From a bacterium (GTDB lineage Bacteria > Planctomycetota > UBA11346), in assembly GCA_020047915.1 (NCBI GenBank), contig JAIFND010000154.1, positions 1 through 33,699 of the forward strand: DNA of 33,699 bases, in the 5' to 3' direction. The position numbers and the translations under genes were made by a program. Positions 18,693 through 27,220 of the stretch are shown here, piece by piece. The notes below the pieces were generated by a model, which was given only the letters and a program-made list of their open reading frames with translations, was not told the DNA's origin and made no database searches. Numbering within the stretch: the stretch's first letter is position 1; every line of letters begins with the position of its first letter.

Positions 18693-20849
18693 ATGCCCCA
18701 TGCCTTCACCATCTTCCGCGCCGGCGGCTTCGATCAGGTCCGCCTGCAGAGCGCCGCCGACCTCGTCCACCTTGGCGATCTCGACCGCAAGCTGTGGGCC
18801 GCGCTGGCCTGCCCGGTCAAGGGCCTGGAGTTCGATGAGCGCACCCTGCAGCTCATCGACAGCGACAACGACGGCCGGGTGCGCGCTCCGGAACTGCTCG
18901 CGGCGGTGGTCTGGGCGTGCGAGCGGCTGAACGATCCGTGGGCGATCAGCGCCCGTCGCGAACGCCTGCCGCTGGCGGCGATCGCTTCCGCCAAGCCGGG
19001 CGGCGCGGTCCTGCTCGGTTGCGCCCGGCGCGTGCTGGAACGGGTCGGGACGCCCGGTGCCACCGACCTCGGCGTGGCCGACATCACCGGGGCGTCGGCC
19101 GAGCTGGCCAAGACCGCGTTCAACGGCGATGGCGTCATGCCGCCGGGCAGCGCCGGCGATGCGCGCCTCGACCAGGCGATCGCCGACATCCTCAGCACCC
19201 GGACGGCGGTGCGCGACAGTAGCGGCGTGGACGGCCTCGATCAGCCCGGTCTCGCCGGCTTCGTCGGCGAGGCGACGGCCTGGTTGGCGTGGTGGGATGC
19301 CGGAGCCGCGCAGGCGGCGCATCTGCCCGTGGGCGACCGCACGCCGGCTGCTGCCGCTGCGGTCGCGGCGGTAGGCGCCAAGGTCGATGACTGGTTCCTG
19401 CGCAATGCCGCCGCCGCCTTCGATGCGCGGGCTGCGGCGCAGCTCGGTCGCAGCGAGGCGGAGTGGGCTGCGCTCGCGGTGCGCGACCTCGGCTCGGCGA
19501 CGGTCGAGCTGGCCGGCTTCCCGCTCGCCGGGGTGCGCGCCGGGGCCGCCCTCCCGTTGGGTGCCGGGCTCAATCCAGCGTGGTCGGCGGCGATCGCCAC
19601 GCTGCAGCGCGACGCAATCGTGCCGCTGCTCGGCGAGCGTAGCGAACTGACGGAAGCCGACTGGCGCAGCGTGTGCGGCCGGCTGGCCGCCTACCGCGAC
19701 TGGAGCGCGGGCGAACCGCATCCGGCGGTTGGCAAGCTGGGAGCGGTGCGGGTGCGTGCGCTGCTCGACCCGGCGGTGCAGGCGGGGTTGCAGGGCCTGT
19801 TCGCCAAGGACCGGGAGGTGCAGCCGGAATTCGCCGCGCTGGGTGATCTCGAGCGGCTGGTGCGCTACCACCGCGACCTGTTCTGTCTGCTCAACAACTT
19901 CGTCGCGCTGTCCGATCTCTACGACCCAGCCTACCCGGCGATCTTCCAGTCGGGCACGCTCTACCTCGATGGCCGCGCCAGCCAGTTGTGCGTCGAGGTC
20001 GGCGACATGGCCCGCCACGGCCTGCTCGCCGGGCGCAGCAACGCCTTCCTGGTCTATGCCGACTGCCTGCGCGCCGGGGTCAAACGCACCGTCTGCGCGG
20101 CGATGACCAACGGCGACGCCCACGGCCTGTTCGTCGGACGCAATGGCCTGTTCATCGATCGCAAGGGCCAGGACTGGGACGCCACGGTGGTCAAGGTGGT
20201 CGAGAACCCGATCAGCATCCGCGAAGCCTTCTGGTCGCCGTACAAGCGCGTCGTGCGCTTCGTCGAGGACTTCGCCGCCAAGCGCGCCGCCGAGGCTGAC
20301 AAGGCTTCGGATGCCAAGCTGCAGGGCGCGACCGCCGCGGTAGCGGTCGCCGCGCCCGGCGACGCGCAGGCCAAGCCCAAGATCGACGTCGGCACGGTCG
20401 CAGCCCTCGGTGTCGCGGTCGGCGGCATCACCACCGCCCTCGGTCTGATGCTCAATGCCTTCTTCGGCCTCGGCTGGCTGATTCCGCTCGGCGTGGTCGG
20501 CCTGATCCTGGCGATCAGCGGCCCGTCGATGGTGCTCGCTTGGCTCAAGTTGCGCAGTCGCTCGGTCGGGCCGATCCTCGACGCCAACGGCTGGGCGGTG
20601 AACGGCAACGCACGTATCAACATCCCCTTCGGCGCCGCGCTCACCGCGCTGGCCAGCCTGCCCCTGGATGCCAAGCGCATCGTGGGCGACCCCTATGCCG
20701 AGAAGCGCAGCCCGTGGCGACTCTATGTGCTGCTGGTGCTGGTGCTGTGCGGCGCGACCTGGAGCGGCCTCGACCGCTGGATCCACGGCACGTGGTGGTG
20801 CGAACGGCTCGTGGCCGCCCCGGTCGAGGTGCCGGTCGAGAAGAAGTAG
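18693..20849 (+). CDS. EF-hand-containing membrane protein of unknown function
   Basis: 718 residues. Near the N-terminus a canonical EF-hand calcium loop, DSDNDGRVRAPE (residues 56-67), has Asp at 1, 3 and 5, Gly at 6 and Glu at 12. A weaker, partial loop with FNGDGVMPP lies near 143-151. A long soluble middle part (150-560) has no recognised domain; it includes well-ordered segments such as FCLLNNFVALSDLYDP and LFVGRNGLFIDRKGQDWDATVVKVVENPISIREAFW. Two or three membrane spans follow around 564-620, with one more near 675-695 and a charged C-terminus ending VEKK. Calcium binding at the first loop is likely; the rest is open. It sits directly after the kinase-like gene, 46 nt away, and ends convergently 2 nt from the PpiC-type gene. 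Confidence 0.75.
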   Translation: MPHAFTIFRAGGFDQVRLQSAADLVHLGDLDRKLWAALACPVKGLEFDERTLQLIDSDNDGRVRAPELLAAVVWACERLNDPWAISARRERLPLAAIASAKPGGAVLLGCARRVLERVGTPGATDLGVADITGASAELAKTAFNGDGVMPPGSAGDARLDQAIADILSTRTAVRDSSGVDGLDQPGLAGFVGEATAWLAWWDAGAAQAAHLPVGDRTPAAAAAVAAVGAKVDDWFLRNAAAAFDARAAAQLGRSEAEWAALAVRDLGSATVELAGFPLAGVRAGAALPLGAGLNPAWSAAIATLQRDAIVPLLGERSELTEADWRSVCGRLAAYRDWSAGEPHPAVGKLGAVRVRALLDPAVQAGLQGLFAKDREVQPEFAALGDLERLVRYHRDLFCLLNNFVALSDLYDPAYPAIFQSGTLYLDGRASQLCVEVGDMARHGLLAGRSNAFLVYADCLRAGVKRTVCAAMTNGDAHGLFVGRNGLFIDRKGQDWDATVVKVVENPISIREAFWSPYKRVVRFVEDFAAKRAAEADKASDAKLQGATAAVAVAAPGDAQAKPKIDVGTVAALGVAVGGITTALGLMLNAFFGLGWLIPLGVVGLILAISGPSMVLAWLKLRSRSVGPILDANGWAVNGNARINIPFGAALTALASLPLDAKRIVGDPYAEKRSPWRLYVLLVLVLCGATWSGLDRWIHGTWWCERLVAAPVEVPVEKK

Positions 20850-20851
20850 GT

Positions 20852-21982
20852 CTACTTCCCCGCGCCTGGCAGCGAACCGTATTCGATCACGGCGTTGCGG
20901 CGCAGCTCGCTGACCAGCGCCTTGGTGCGGCCTTCCAGCTCCTTCTCCAGGAGGTCGAGCAGCAGGCGGTCGCGCACCTCGGCGAGGGTGACGGCACGGG
21001 CCGGGCGCTTGGCGTGGACCAGGGCGAGATCGATGCCCGCCTCATGCACCGCCGGCGGCATCAGGATGGGCAGCTGGCCCTCGCTGGCGAAGGCACGCTC
21101 GGTCAGGCTGCGCGGGATGCGCCGGGCGGTCTCGTCCTCGCGCCGACCCTCGAGATCGACCCAGCCGATGCGGCCGCCGGGGCCGGCAGCGTCCCAGCTC
21201 TTGCCGAAGGCCTCCCAGGCCTTCTCGAAGGTCACCTCGCGGGCGACGAGCTGGCGGTGGATCAGGTTGGCGACGCTCTGCAGGCGGATGTGTTCCGCGT
21301 CGCTCACCGCGCCCTGCGCATCACGCTTCCACGGCAGATGGATCACCGACAGGTCGAGCGAGGCGCGCTGGTCCCACAACGCGCGTTCGGCGTCGAGCTT
21401 GGCCTGCAGCTTGGTGTCGTCGTAGTCGCGCGCGACCTGGCGCCGGGCCAGCTCGTGCAGGCCGGCAAGCATGCGCACCGCCGGCTGCGCCAGGAACTGT
21501 TCGACGGTGAGGCGCTCCTTGACCTTCAGGTAGCTGGCGAAGTCGATGTGGCCCTGGCCGCTCTTGGCCATGCGGCGCTGGAAATCGCGCTCCATCAGGC
21601 GGAACTCCGCCGCCAGCGTGGCGTCGTCGAAGATGATGCCGGCCTTGGCCACCGCCTGCTCGACTACCATGATGTCGACCAGCTGCTCGCGCACCTTGGC
21701 GCCGTCCTGCTTGAGCAGCAGGGTGGCGAGGTCGCGTTTGCGCAGTTCGTGGCCGGCCACCGCCATGACCACGGCATCGTCGCCCAGGTCGTTCCACGCG
21801 ATGCCTTCCAGGTGGCCTTGGACCCATTGCAGCAGGGCGTCGGTGCCCTCGCGCTTGAGCAGCTCGCGGGTCAGGTCGGCAGTGGTGATGTCAGCGCCGC
21901 CGACCCGGGCGACGGTTCCGGCGGGCAGCGGTTCGCCGGCGCAGCAGAGGACGGCGAGGAGCAGGGGCAGGACGGGGCGCAT
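20852..21982 (-). CDS. Periplasmic PpiC/SurA-type peptidyl-prolyl isomerase
   Basis: 376 residues from ATG at 21982. The signal peptide is MRPVLPLLLAVLCCAG, with a possible lipobox (LCCAG-type), so it may be a lipoprotein. Residues ~20-200 are the helical chaperone part (VARVGGADITTADLTRELL is the typical SurA/PpiC N-terminal entry). Residues ~205-320 form a parvulin-like domain (VIHLPWK, a GGRIGWVD turn, then ARAVTLAEVRDRLLLDLLEKE at the end). It should help fold outer-envelope proteins in the periplasm. It follows rsmA with a single-base gap, matching the surA-ksgA linkage known in proteobacteria, though the order is reversed here. Parvulin active-site residues are only partly conserved, so chaperone activity may dominate. 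Confidence 0.8.
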   Translation of the reverse strand: MRPVLPLLLAVLCCAGEPLPAGTVARVGGADITTADLTRELLKREGTDALLQWVQGHLEGIAWNDLGDDAVVMAVAGHELRKRDLATLLLKQDGAKVREQLVDIMVVEQAVAKAGIIFDDATLAAEFRLMERDFQRRMAKSGQGHIDFASYLKVKERLTVEQFLAQPAVRMLAGLHELARRQVARDYDDTKLQAKLDAERALWDQRASLDLSVIHLPWKRDAQGAVSDAEHIRLQSVANLIHRQLVAREVTFEKAWEAFGKSWDAAGPGGRIGWVDLEGRREDETARRIPRSLTERAFASEGQLPILMPPAVHEAGIDLALVHAKRPARAVTLAEVRDRLLLDLLEKELEGRTKALVSELRRNAVIEYGSLPGAGK

Positions 21983-21983
21983 G

Positions 21984-22820
21984 TCAGGCTCGTGGCAGGT
22001 GGGCGTGCAGGGCGAGAAGTTCCGGAGCGTCGAGCGATTCCAGCCGTCGGCTGGCCTCGAGGCCCGCAGCGGCGCACGCTGTCTCAGCCGCCGGGCGGTC
22101 GCAGCCGGCGTCCATCAGGGCACGCGGCAGCACCTTGCGGCGGTAGGCAAAGACGGCGCGCAGCCAGGTGGTGAATCCTGGTGGCAGCGCGGCGCGCGGC
22201 TCCCACGCCACGATCGCGCTATCGACATTGGGACGCGGGTGGAAGGCGTCGCGGCCGATGCGGCGCACCAGGCGCGGGCTGCCGGCGGCCTGGAAGGCGG
22301 CGGCGCTGGCGCCCCAGGCGTCCTCGCCGGGGCGGCTGCACAGCCGCCGGCCGCACTCGTACTGCACCGTCGCTGAGATGGCGCGCGGCTGGCGCGGCAG
22401 CGCGACCGCTTCGAGCAGCACCGGGATGGCGGCATCGTAGGGCAGGTTGCTGGCCAGCAGCCATTCGTCGGCCGCCGCCCAGTCGATGATCGCCTGGTGT
22501 AGTCGCGACTTGCTCGCCAGGGCATCGCCGTGCACCAGGGTCAGGCCGCGCGGCACCAGGCTGGTGGTCAGCCAGGCGGCCAGGCCGCGGTCGATCTCCA
22601 CCGCCAGGACCTGGGCGCCGGCGTCGAGCAGACGCGTGGTCAGCACGCCGGTGCCCGGTCCGACCTCGACCACGCGCGCCCCGGCCAGGCGGCCGAGCGG
22701 CGCGAGCAGCGCATCGATGACCCGGGCATCGACCATGAAATTCTGCCCGAAGCGATGCAGCGGCGAGCAGTCGGCGGCGGCGAGGTCGGCGAGGACCTGT
22801 TCTTTGAGCGAGCCTGTCAT
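21984..22820 (-). CDS. rsmA: 16S rRNA (adenine1518-N6/adenine1519-N6)-dimethyltransferase
   Basis: 278 residues from ATG at 22820 (MTGSLKEQVL). Readings upstream run into the repeat element. It dimethylates two adjacent adenines in helix 45 of 16S rRNA late in small-subunit assembly. The motifs are in order: FGQNF (24-28), EVGPGTGVLT with the SAM loop GPGTG (54-58), acidic VEID (E75, D77), HGDAL (~98-102), the catalytic NLPY (125-128), and the C-terminal FHPRPNVDSAIV region with FAYRRKVL. The length is normal for KsgA/RsmA. The PpiC-type gene starts one base after the stop, so the two are an operon. A GGAAGGC-family hairpin lies between this start and the upstream DUF4340 gene. Confidence 0.92.
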   Translation of the reverse strand: MTGSLKEQVLADLAAADCSPLHRFGQNFMVDARVIDALLAPLGRLAGARVVEVGPGTGVLTTRLLDAGAQVLAVEIDRGLAAWLTTSLVPRGLTLVHGDALASKSRLHQAIIDWAAADEWLLASNLPYDAAIPVLLEAVALPRQPRAISATVQYECGRRLCSRPGEDAWGASAAAFQAAGSPRLVRRIGRDAFHPRPNVDSAIVAWEPRAALPPGFTTWLRAVFAYRRKVLPRALMDAGCDRPAAETACAAAGLEASRRLESLDAPELLALHAHLPRA

Positions 22821-22856
22821 AAGGGGCCCCGCCGCGCAGGCGGTGGGGCTGATCTG

Positions 22857-23014
22857 GGAAAGGCGGAAGGCGGAAGGAGGAAGGCGGAAGAAATGCTCGG
22901 GCTGAGTTTGGGGTCGTACCGTGTCGATGCAGGTCGGCTGAGTCTGGGGGACGGATATCCGATCGCGCAATCCAGCAACTCTTCCGCCTTCCGCCTTCCA
23001 CCTTCCGCCTTCCG
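22857..23014. repeat. Hairpin element, GGAAGGC family (copy 2)
   Basis: The left arm 22857-22891 (GGCGGAA units with one GGAGGAA variant) pairs with the right arm 22980-23014 (CTTCCGC units with one CTTCCAC variant). The two variants sit at different places along the arms, so pairing is near-perfect but not exact. The loop is about 88 nt and shares no obvious sequence with the loop of copy 1. It lies 90 nt downstream of the DUF4340 stop and about 36 nt upstream of the rsmA start. Confidence 0.9.
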
Positions 23015-23018
23015 TCGC

Positions 23019-23035
23019 AAAAAACGCTTAGAGCG
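23019..23035 (-). terminator. Possible weak intrinsic terminator after the DUF4340 gene
   Basis: Read on the minus strand, a short stem CGCT-CTA-AGCG (23025-23035) is followed at once by six T residues (23019-23024). The stem has only four base pairs. A second stem, GGGGC/GCCCC with a GAA loop, lies about 20 nt upstream (around 23050-23065). The position, within 90 nt of the stop, fits a terminator, but the stem is weak. Confidence 0.3.
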
Positions 23036-23103
23036 ATGCCATTGGATCAGGGGCGAAGCCCCCGAACAGACAGCAGCCATCCCGCGGTCCTTGAGCGAGC
23101 CAC

Positions 23104-25140
23104 TCACGGGCGAGCTACGTAGGTCGCGGGAGCGAGATCCACCTGCGACCAGATGGCGGCATCGAGGCGGTGTCCGCCGCGCGCATCCTGCGCCACCACG
23201 CCATCCGCAGCGACGACGATGCGCGCGGTGAGGCGTTCGCCCTCGGCGGTCTCCAGGGCGATCGGCACACCGCCGTCTGGGACGCTGGCGGTGGTCCCAC
23301 TCTGCAGGCCGTGCAGGGCGCGCAGCAGACGACGGGCCGCGACCGCATCGGCCGGGGTCCGCTCCTCGCCGCGCAGCAGGCTCCACGCTTCGCCGCGCCG
23401 TTCGAGGCGGAAGCCATCGGCACCGCCGATGACGACACTGGCAACCAGGGCGGGCGTGATCGGGAACAGGCGTGTGCTGGCGAGATCGGCAAGCAGCGTC
23501 TCGGCGTCGGCGTCGCTCAGCTGGTAGGTCAGGCCGCCAGTCACATCGACCGCCAGCCAGGTGTCGTCGCGCCGCGCCAGCCGCCAGGCGCGCTCCTGCG
23601 GCACGGTGTCGGCGAGATCGACATCATTCTCGGTGCCGGTGCGTTCCACCCGCACTGGCGCGATACGCACAGCCAGCTCGGCCTGCCAGGCTGCGGCGCG
23701 GTCCTCGGGCGTGGTGCGGCGGACGCGCTCGGCGGCGGTACGCGCCAGGGCGCGCACCAGGCGGGCCACCGCGTCGGCATCGACCGGTGTCGCCTGGGCT
23801 GGCCACGAGCGCGACCAGCTGCCGCCGGTGGCGCGGATCAGCACTTCGTCGCGTATGACGTCAGCGCTCCAGCGGCGTTGCAGCTTCACCACGCGCTGCG
23901 CCTCGATCGGAAAGATCATGCGGTCGAGCTGGGCGTCGGCACGCAGGCCGGTGAGGGCCTCGGGCAGGCTGATGACGGTGCCGCTCCAGCCGTCGCACCA
24001 GGCGCGGCCGGCTGACAGCACGACGCGCAGGGTGCCGCCGTGGCCGCCTTCGCCAGCGCAGGTGATGGTGGTGGCGTCCGGACCGACCGGCTCGCCGGCC
24101 TGGACGGCCTCGCGTACCGCAAGCTGGCGCAGCGCCTGCTCGATGGACTCGCCCGCTCCCCGGCTGGCGGGTTCGGCGCCCTCCGACCACACGACCCACC
24201 ACGGCTGCACGCCAGAATCATCGGCCAGGCCGCGGCGTTCAAGACGGAAGGACTCGACCCCGGCGCGTTGCACCGTCACGGTGGCAAGTGCCGGCAGCGG
24301 CGTGCCATCGGCGATGCGGTCCTCGACCAGGGCGGCAAGCAGGGCATCCCAGCGAGCCGCGATATCTTCCGTCAGTTCCTGGGGTGGCGCGCCCTCGAGC
24401 GCGAGCCAGCGGCGGGTTCCGGCCGCCATCAGGCGCAGACGGCCGGTGCTGCCGTCGTCCTGCGGCCACTCCAGCGTGTGCGTGGCGGTGGCGTCGCTTG
24501 CGGCTTCTCCCGGACCGGCGAGCCGGGCGGCGCGCAGGGCGGCAAGGAGTCCGGCTACCCGTCCGTCGCACGGTGGCCGCGTGCCACCGGTGCGGCTCCA
24601 GCGTCCGGTGAGGCGGTCGAAGCGCGCGCCATCAGCGATGATCCAGGCCGGGTCGCGCTCCAGCTCGACCAGGTCGGGCCGGTCGAGGCGGGCCGCTGTC
24701 AGCACCACCCGGCGCAGCGCGGCGGCCTCGACCAGCACCACGCGGCCGCGCCGCGGGTCGAACACCGCACCGGTGCCATCGGTCTCGCCCCACTGCCGCT
24801 CTTCGTCGCCGACCACCAGGCGGCGTGACGGATCGACACCCCACGCGCGCGCCGCCGTCGCATCGACCCCATCGACTACGCGCGACGGATCGACGCTCAG
24901 GCTTTTCGCCGCTGCGGCGAAGGTGGCGGTGGCGCGCGGCTCCTCGGGGCGGTTGAGTCCGGCGACGCGCACCCGGCCATCCGCCACCTGCTGGTCGCCA
25001 AGGGCGCCGGTGACGGTGAATGGTGCGCTGATCGCACTTGGGAAGGCGGCCACACCGGTCGGCTTGCCGCTCGGCCAGAACACATAGCCGGCGAGCACGG
25101 CGATCAGGGCGGCGAGCAGCGCGTAGCCCCAGGTCGGCAT
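23104..25140 (-). CDS. DUF4340-like membrane-anchored protein
   Basis: 678 residues from ATG at 25140 (MPTWGYALLAALIAVLAGYVFW), which overlaps the scpB stop by one base (TGATG). Residues 4-22 are a single N-terminal membrane anchor; the rest should be outside the cytoplasm. The soluble part is beta-rich with repeated segments of the DUF4340 type: RLERRGEAWSLLRGEERTPADAVAARRLLRALHGL near the end, and similar Trp-plus-Leu-rich helix patterns around residues 180-300 and 420-560. DUF4340 proteins are often found next to ABC transporter parts (GldG-type systems); none is present here. The close coupling to scpB suggests co-expression. Function is unknown; assignment to DUF4340 rests on motif rhythm only. 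Confidence 0.65.
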   Translation of the reverse strand: MPTWGYALLAALIAVLAGYVFWPSGKPTGVAAFPSAISAPFTVTGALGDQQVADGRVRVAGLNRPEEPRATATFAAAAKSLSVDPSRVVDGVDATAARAWGVDPSRRLVVGDEERQWGETDGTGAVFDPRRGRVVLVEAAALRRVVLTAARLDRPDLVELERDPAWIIADGARFDRLTGRWSRTGGTRPPCDGRVAGLLAALRAARLAGPGEAASDATATHTLEWPQDDGSTGRLRLMAAGTRRWLALEGAPPQELTEDIAARWDALLAALVEDRIADGTPLPALATVTVQRAGVESFRLERRGLADDSGVQPWWVVWSEGAEPASRGAGESIEQALRQLAVREAVQAGEPVGPDATTITCAGEGGHGGTLRVVLSAGRAWCDGWSGTVISLPEALTGLRADAQLDRMIFPIEAQRVVKLQRRWSADVIRDEVLIRATGGSWSRSWPAQATPVDADAVARLVRALARTAAERVRRTTPEDRAAAWQAELAVRIAPVRVERTGTENDVDLADTVPQERAWRLARRDDTWLAVDVTGGLTYQLSDADAETLLADLASTRLFPITPALVASVVIGGADGFRLERRGEAWSLLRGEERTPADAVAARRLLRALHGLQSGTTASVPDGGVPIALETAEGERLTARIVVAADGVVAQDARGGHRLDAAIWSQVDLAPATYVARP

Positions 25141-25786
25141 CAGGCGGCTCCGAACTCGTGTGACTTGGGCAGGTCCTCGACCCGGGCGAGGCCGAAGCGG
25201 GTCAGGAACTGCTCGGTGGTGCCGTAGAGCAGCGGCCGGCCGAGGGCGTTCTCGTCGCGACCGGTGACCTGCACCAGCTTGAGGTCCATGAGCTGGCGCA
25301 GCACCGGGCCGCACTGCACGCCGCGCACGTCCTCGATCGCGCCGCGCGTCACCGGCTGCTTGTAGGCGACCACGGCCAGGGTCTCCAGCGCGCCTTCTCG
25401 AAGCGGCGCACCCACGGGTGCACCTCGGGCCGGGTCAGCAATTGCCACCCGCCGGCGATCTCGACCAGATCCCAGCCACGGTGCTCGCGCGCCCAGCGCG
25501 CCTGCAGGCCGAGCAGCAGGCCGCGCAGGTGGTCCTCGTCGCAGCCCGGCAGGGTGTCGAGCAGGCGGCTCATCGGCACCGCCTTGGGCGAGACGAACAG
25601 CACGCCCTCGACCGCCATGCGCAGCTCGGCCGGCGTCAGATCTGCCGCATCGGGCGGCGCCGCATCGAGGGAGCGCGGGGCTCCTGCCCCGACCGGCTCG
25701 CGGGGCTCCTGCCCCGCGTCGAGGTTGGCCTCTTCCGCTGGCTGCGGCGGCATTCCGGCATCCACGATCTCCTCGTCGGGCATCAT
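25140..25786 (-). pseudogene. scpB: scpB (segregation and condensation protein B), interrupted by a frameshift
   Basis: The two halves of ScpB lie in different frames. The N-terminal half starts at ATG 25786 (overlapping the pabA stop as ATGA) and gives winged helix 1: LTPAELRMAVEGVLFVSPKA to GGWQLLTRPEVHPWVRRFEK. The C-terminal half, read from about 25392 down to 25140, gives winged helix 2: ALETLAVVAYKQPVTR, RGVQCGPVLRQLMD, GRPLLYGTTEQFLTRFG. The junction is near 25390-25400. Only 8 nt separate FE-K from ALET, where ScpB proteins normally have about a dozen linker residues, so bases seem lost, changing the frame by -1. A slippery heptamer is not visible. The downstream gene's coupled start implies ribosomes once arrived in the second frame. 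ScpB works with SMC and ScpA in chromosome segregation and is important for growth, so a sequencing or assembly error is a serious alternative. The N-terminus also carries an inserted palindrome pair. Confidence 0.75.
25676..25718. repeat. Palindrome pair (GGGGCTCCTGCCCC type) inside scpB
   Basis: Two consecutive hairpins share the same loop, CTCCTG: CGGGG/CCCCG (25676-25691) and CGCGGGG/CCCCGCG (25699-25718). They lie in frame within the N-terminal extension of scpB, before the first winged helix, and encode the Gly/Ala/Pro/Glu-rich segment AGQEPREPVGAGAPRS. The repeated loop and stem show a dispersed palindromic element, duplicated here, that has expanded a tolerant coding region. Confidence 0.75.
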
Positions 25787-26355
25787 CGCTTCCCGTCCAG
25801 GAAGTTGCGCAGCATGGCGTGGCCGTGCTCGGTGAGGAAGCTTTCCGGGTGGAACTGCACGCCTTCGATCGGCAAGGTGCGGTGGCGAACGCCCATCAGC
25901 TCGTGCTGGTCCTCGCTCCAGGCGGTCGCCTCGAGGCAGGCGGGCAGGGCGTCATCGACGACCAGCGAGTGGTAGCGCGTGGCGGTGAAGGGGCTGGGCA
26001 GGCCGCTGAACACGCCACGCGCATCGTGCACGATGCGGCTGGTCTTGCCGTGCATCAGGCGCCCGGCACGGCGCACCACGCCGCCGAAGGCGTGGCCGAT
26101 CGACTGGTGGCCGAGACACACCCCGAGCAGCGGGATGCGCGCCTCGCCGGCCAGGCGGATGGTCTCCAGTGAGATGCCGGCCTCGGTCGGCGAGGCCGGT
26201 CCGGGCGAGATGACGATGTGGTCGGGGCGGTCGGCGACCACCCGGGCCGCCGTCACCTCGTCGTTGCGGTAGACCTGCACCTGGCAGCCCAGCTCCCAGA
26301 AGTACTGGACCAGGTTGAAGGTGAAGGAGTCGTAGTTGTCGATGACGGTCAGCAC
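25783..26355 (-). CDS. pabA: Glutamine amidotransferase subunit of anthranilate/aminodeoxychorismate synthase
   Basis: 190 residues from GTG at 26355 (reading [19 protein letters not shown]). Class I glutamine amidotransferase: [12 protein letters not shown] (51-62), nucleophile C80 in [10 protein letters not shown], and H169/E171 in [14 protein letters not shown]. It releases ammonia from glutamine for the chorismate-using partner (PabB for folate or TrpE for tryptophan). The sequence alone does not separate TrpG from PabA; single amphibolic subunits serve both pathways in many bacteria, and neither pabB nor trpE is in the window. The stop overlaps the scpB start (ATGA), so pabA-scpB-DUF4340 form one coupled operon. 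A GGAATGCT-family repeat lies about 40 nt upstream of the start. Confidence 0.88.
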   Translation of the reverse strand: MLTVIDNYDSFTFNLVQYFWELGCQVQVYRNDEVTAARVVADRPDHIVISPGPASPTEAGISLETIRLAGEARIPLLGVCLGHQSIGHAFGGVVRRAGRLMHGKTSRIVHDARGVFSGLPSPFTATRYHSLVVDDALPACLEATAWSEDQHELMGVRHRTLPIEGVQFHPESFLTEHGHAMLRNFLDGKR

Positions 26356-26393
26356 GCGGCGCGCAGGATACGGCCGGTGGCGGCGGGTCCATA

Positions 26394-26476
26394 GAATGTG
26401 GAATGCTGGAATGCTGGAATGTCAAATGCTGGAATGGCACGAGAGCCGGGGTGCGGCATTTCAGCATTTGGCATTT
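26394..26476. repeat. Hairpin element, GGAATGCT family
   Basis: The left arm 26394-26436 is made of GGAATGCT/GGAATGTC units. The right arm 26456-26478 is the reverse complement of its last ~22 nt with a few mismatches, and the loop is about 18 nt. The stop codon and last residues (NAKC) of the membrane-protein gene on the minus strand lie inside the right arm, so the element has replaced or extended the 3' end of that gene. The architecture matches the GTTCGGC and GGAAGGC elements: short-unit tandem arms in inverted orientation. Confidence 0.8.
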
Positions 26477-27135
26477 CTCCCTGCCAGCACCGTCGCCATC
26501 AGCACCCAGAAGCACAGCACGATGTTGAACACCGGCACCTGCAGGGCCGGGGGGAAGCTGTAGATCACCGCCACCGAGGGCGTCCACACCATCCACGCCG
26601 AGACGATCAGGGCCGGGATGCGCACCGCGAACATTTCGCGGTCGAGGGCGCCGCGCAGGCGCGACCACGAGGCGTCGCAGTCGTAGAACCAGCGGTAGAC
26701 CACGGCCGTGGTCGGGATGCTCCAGAAGGCGGTGTAGACCAGCATGTCGAAGGCGGTCTTGGCGGCGAGGGTCGCGGCATCGGCGCCGTCGCCGAACATG
26801 CGCGCCTGCAACTGGTAGAACCAATAGACCTCGACCCCGCGATAGATCCAGAACAGCACCAGGAAGACGCCGTGCCGTCCGGCCTGGCCGGTCGGGATGC
26901 GGCGTAGTGCGAGCATCGCCAACCACGGCAGCACCCCGCCGCACAGGGCGCTGGCGGCGGCGGCGAACCACATCCCGCCGGACTCCTGCCAGCCGCGAAT
27001 GGTTTCGAAGGCGGGGCGGGCCGCGGGGACGGCGAACCAGGCCGTGACCAGGGCCGCTCCGATCAGCCACAGGATGATGCCCGGCAGCAGGTTCGAGCGG
27101 GCGGCGGCGAGCGAGGCGGCAAACACGGGGTGCAT
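26461..27135 (-). CDS. Multi-pass inner-membrane protein, unknown (possible Mpv17-like pattern)
   Basis: 224 residues from ATG at 27135 (MHPVFAASLAAARSNLLPG). Longer readings run through the divergent promoter region and antisense to the next gene. There are about five hydrophobic segments: ~18-35, ~60-75, ~90-105, ~130-150 and ~180-215. The last part has Trp, Pro and Asn spaced as W..W.P....Y..P..LQ....N.....W, somewhat like the C-terminal signature of Mpv17/PMP22-family proteins; this is a resemblance seen by eye, not a firm assignment. No catalytic motif is visible. The gene is divergent from the inositol-monophosphatase-like gene (85-nt gap) and its last codons fall inside a GGAATGCT repeat. 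Function is unknown. Confidence 0.65.
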   Translation of the reverse strand: MHPVFAASLAAARSNLLPGIILWLIGAALVTAWFAVPAARPAFETIRGWQESGGMWFAAAASALCGGVLPWLAMLALRRIPTGQAGRHGVFLVLFWIYRGVEVYWFYQLQARMFGDGADAATLAAKTAFDMLVYTAFWSIPTTAVVYRWFYDCDASWSRLRGALDREMFAVRIPALIVSAWMVWTPSVAVIYSFPPALQVPVFNIVLCFWVLMATVLAGRNAKC

Positions 27136-27220
27136 CGCGGTGAGTGTGGCGGGAGCGGCGTTGGGGCAATCCCACGCATCGGTACCTTGCCCATCGTCCA
27201 GCCGGCCGGACGCTGGCGCC

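Noticed and set aside
20843-20858. Perfect palindrome GAAGTAG-GT-CTACTTC at convergent gene ends as a terminator
   Set aside because: The 2-nt loop is too small to close, and the symmetry follows from two genes ending in Lys-stop head to head.
22801-23115. Similar TTGAGCGAGCC segments at 22804-22814 and 23091-23101 as flanking direct repeats of the GGAAGGC element
   Set aside because: The match is about 11 nt, and one copy lies inside the rsmA coding start; too short to claim a target-site duplication.
25380-25410. Programmed frameshifting in scpB
   Set aside because: No slippery heptamer or stimulatory hairpin is seen at the junction, and the linker is shortened, so an indel or sequencing error is more likely.
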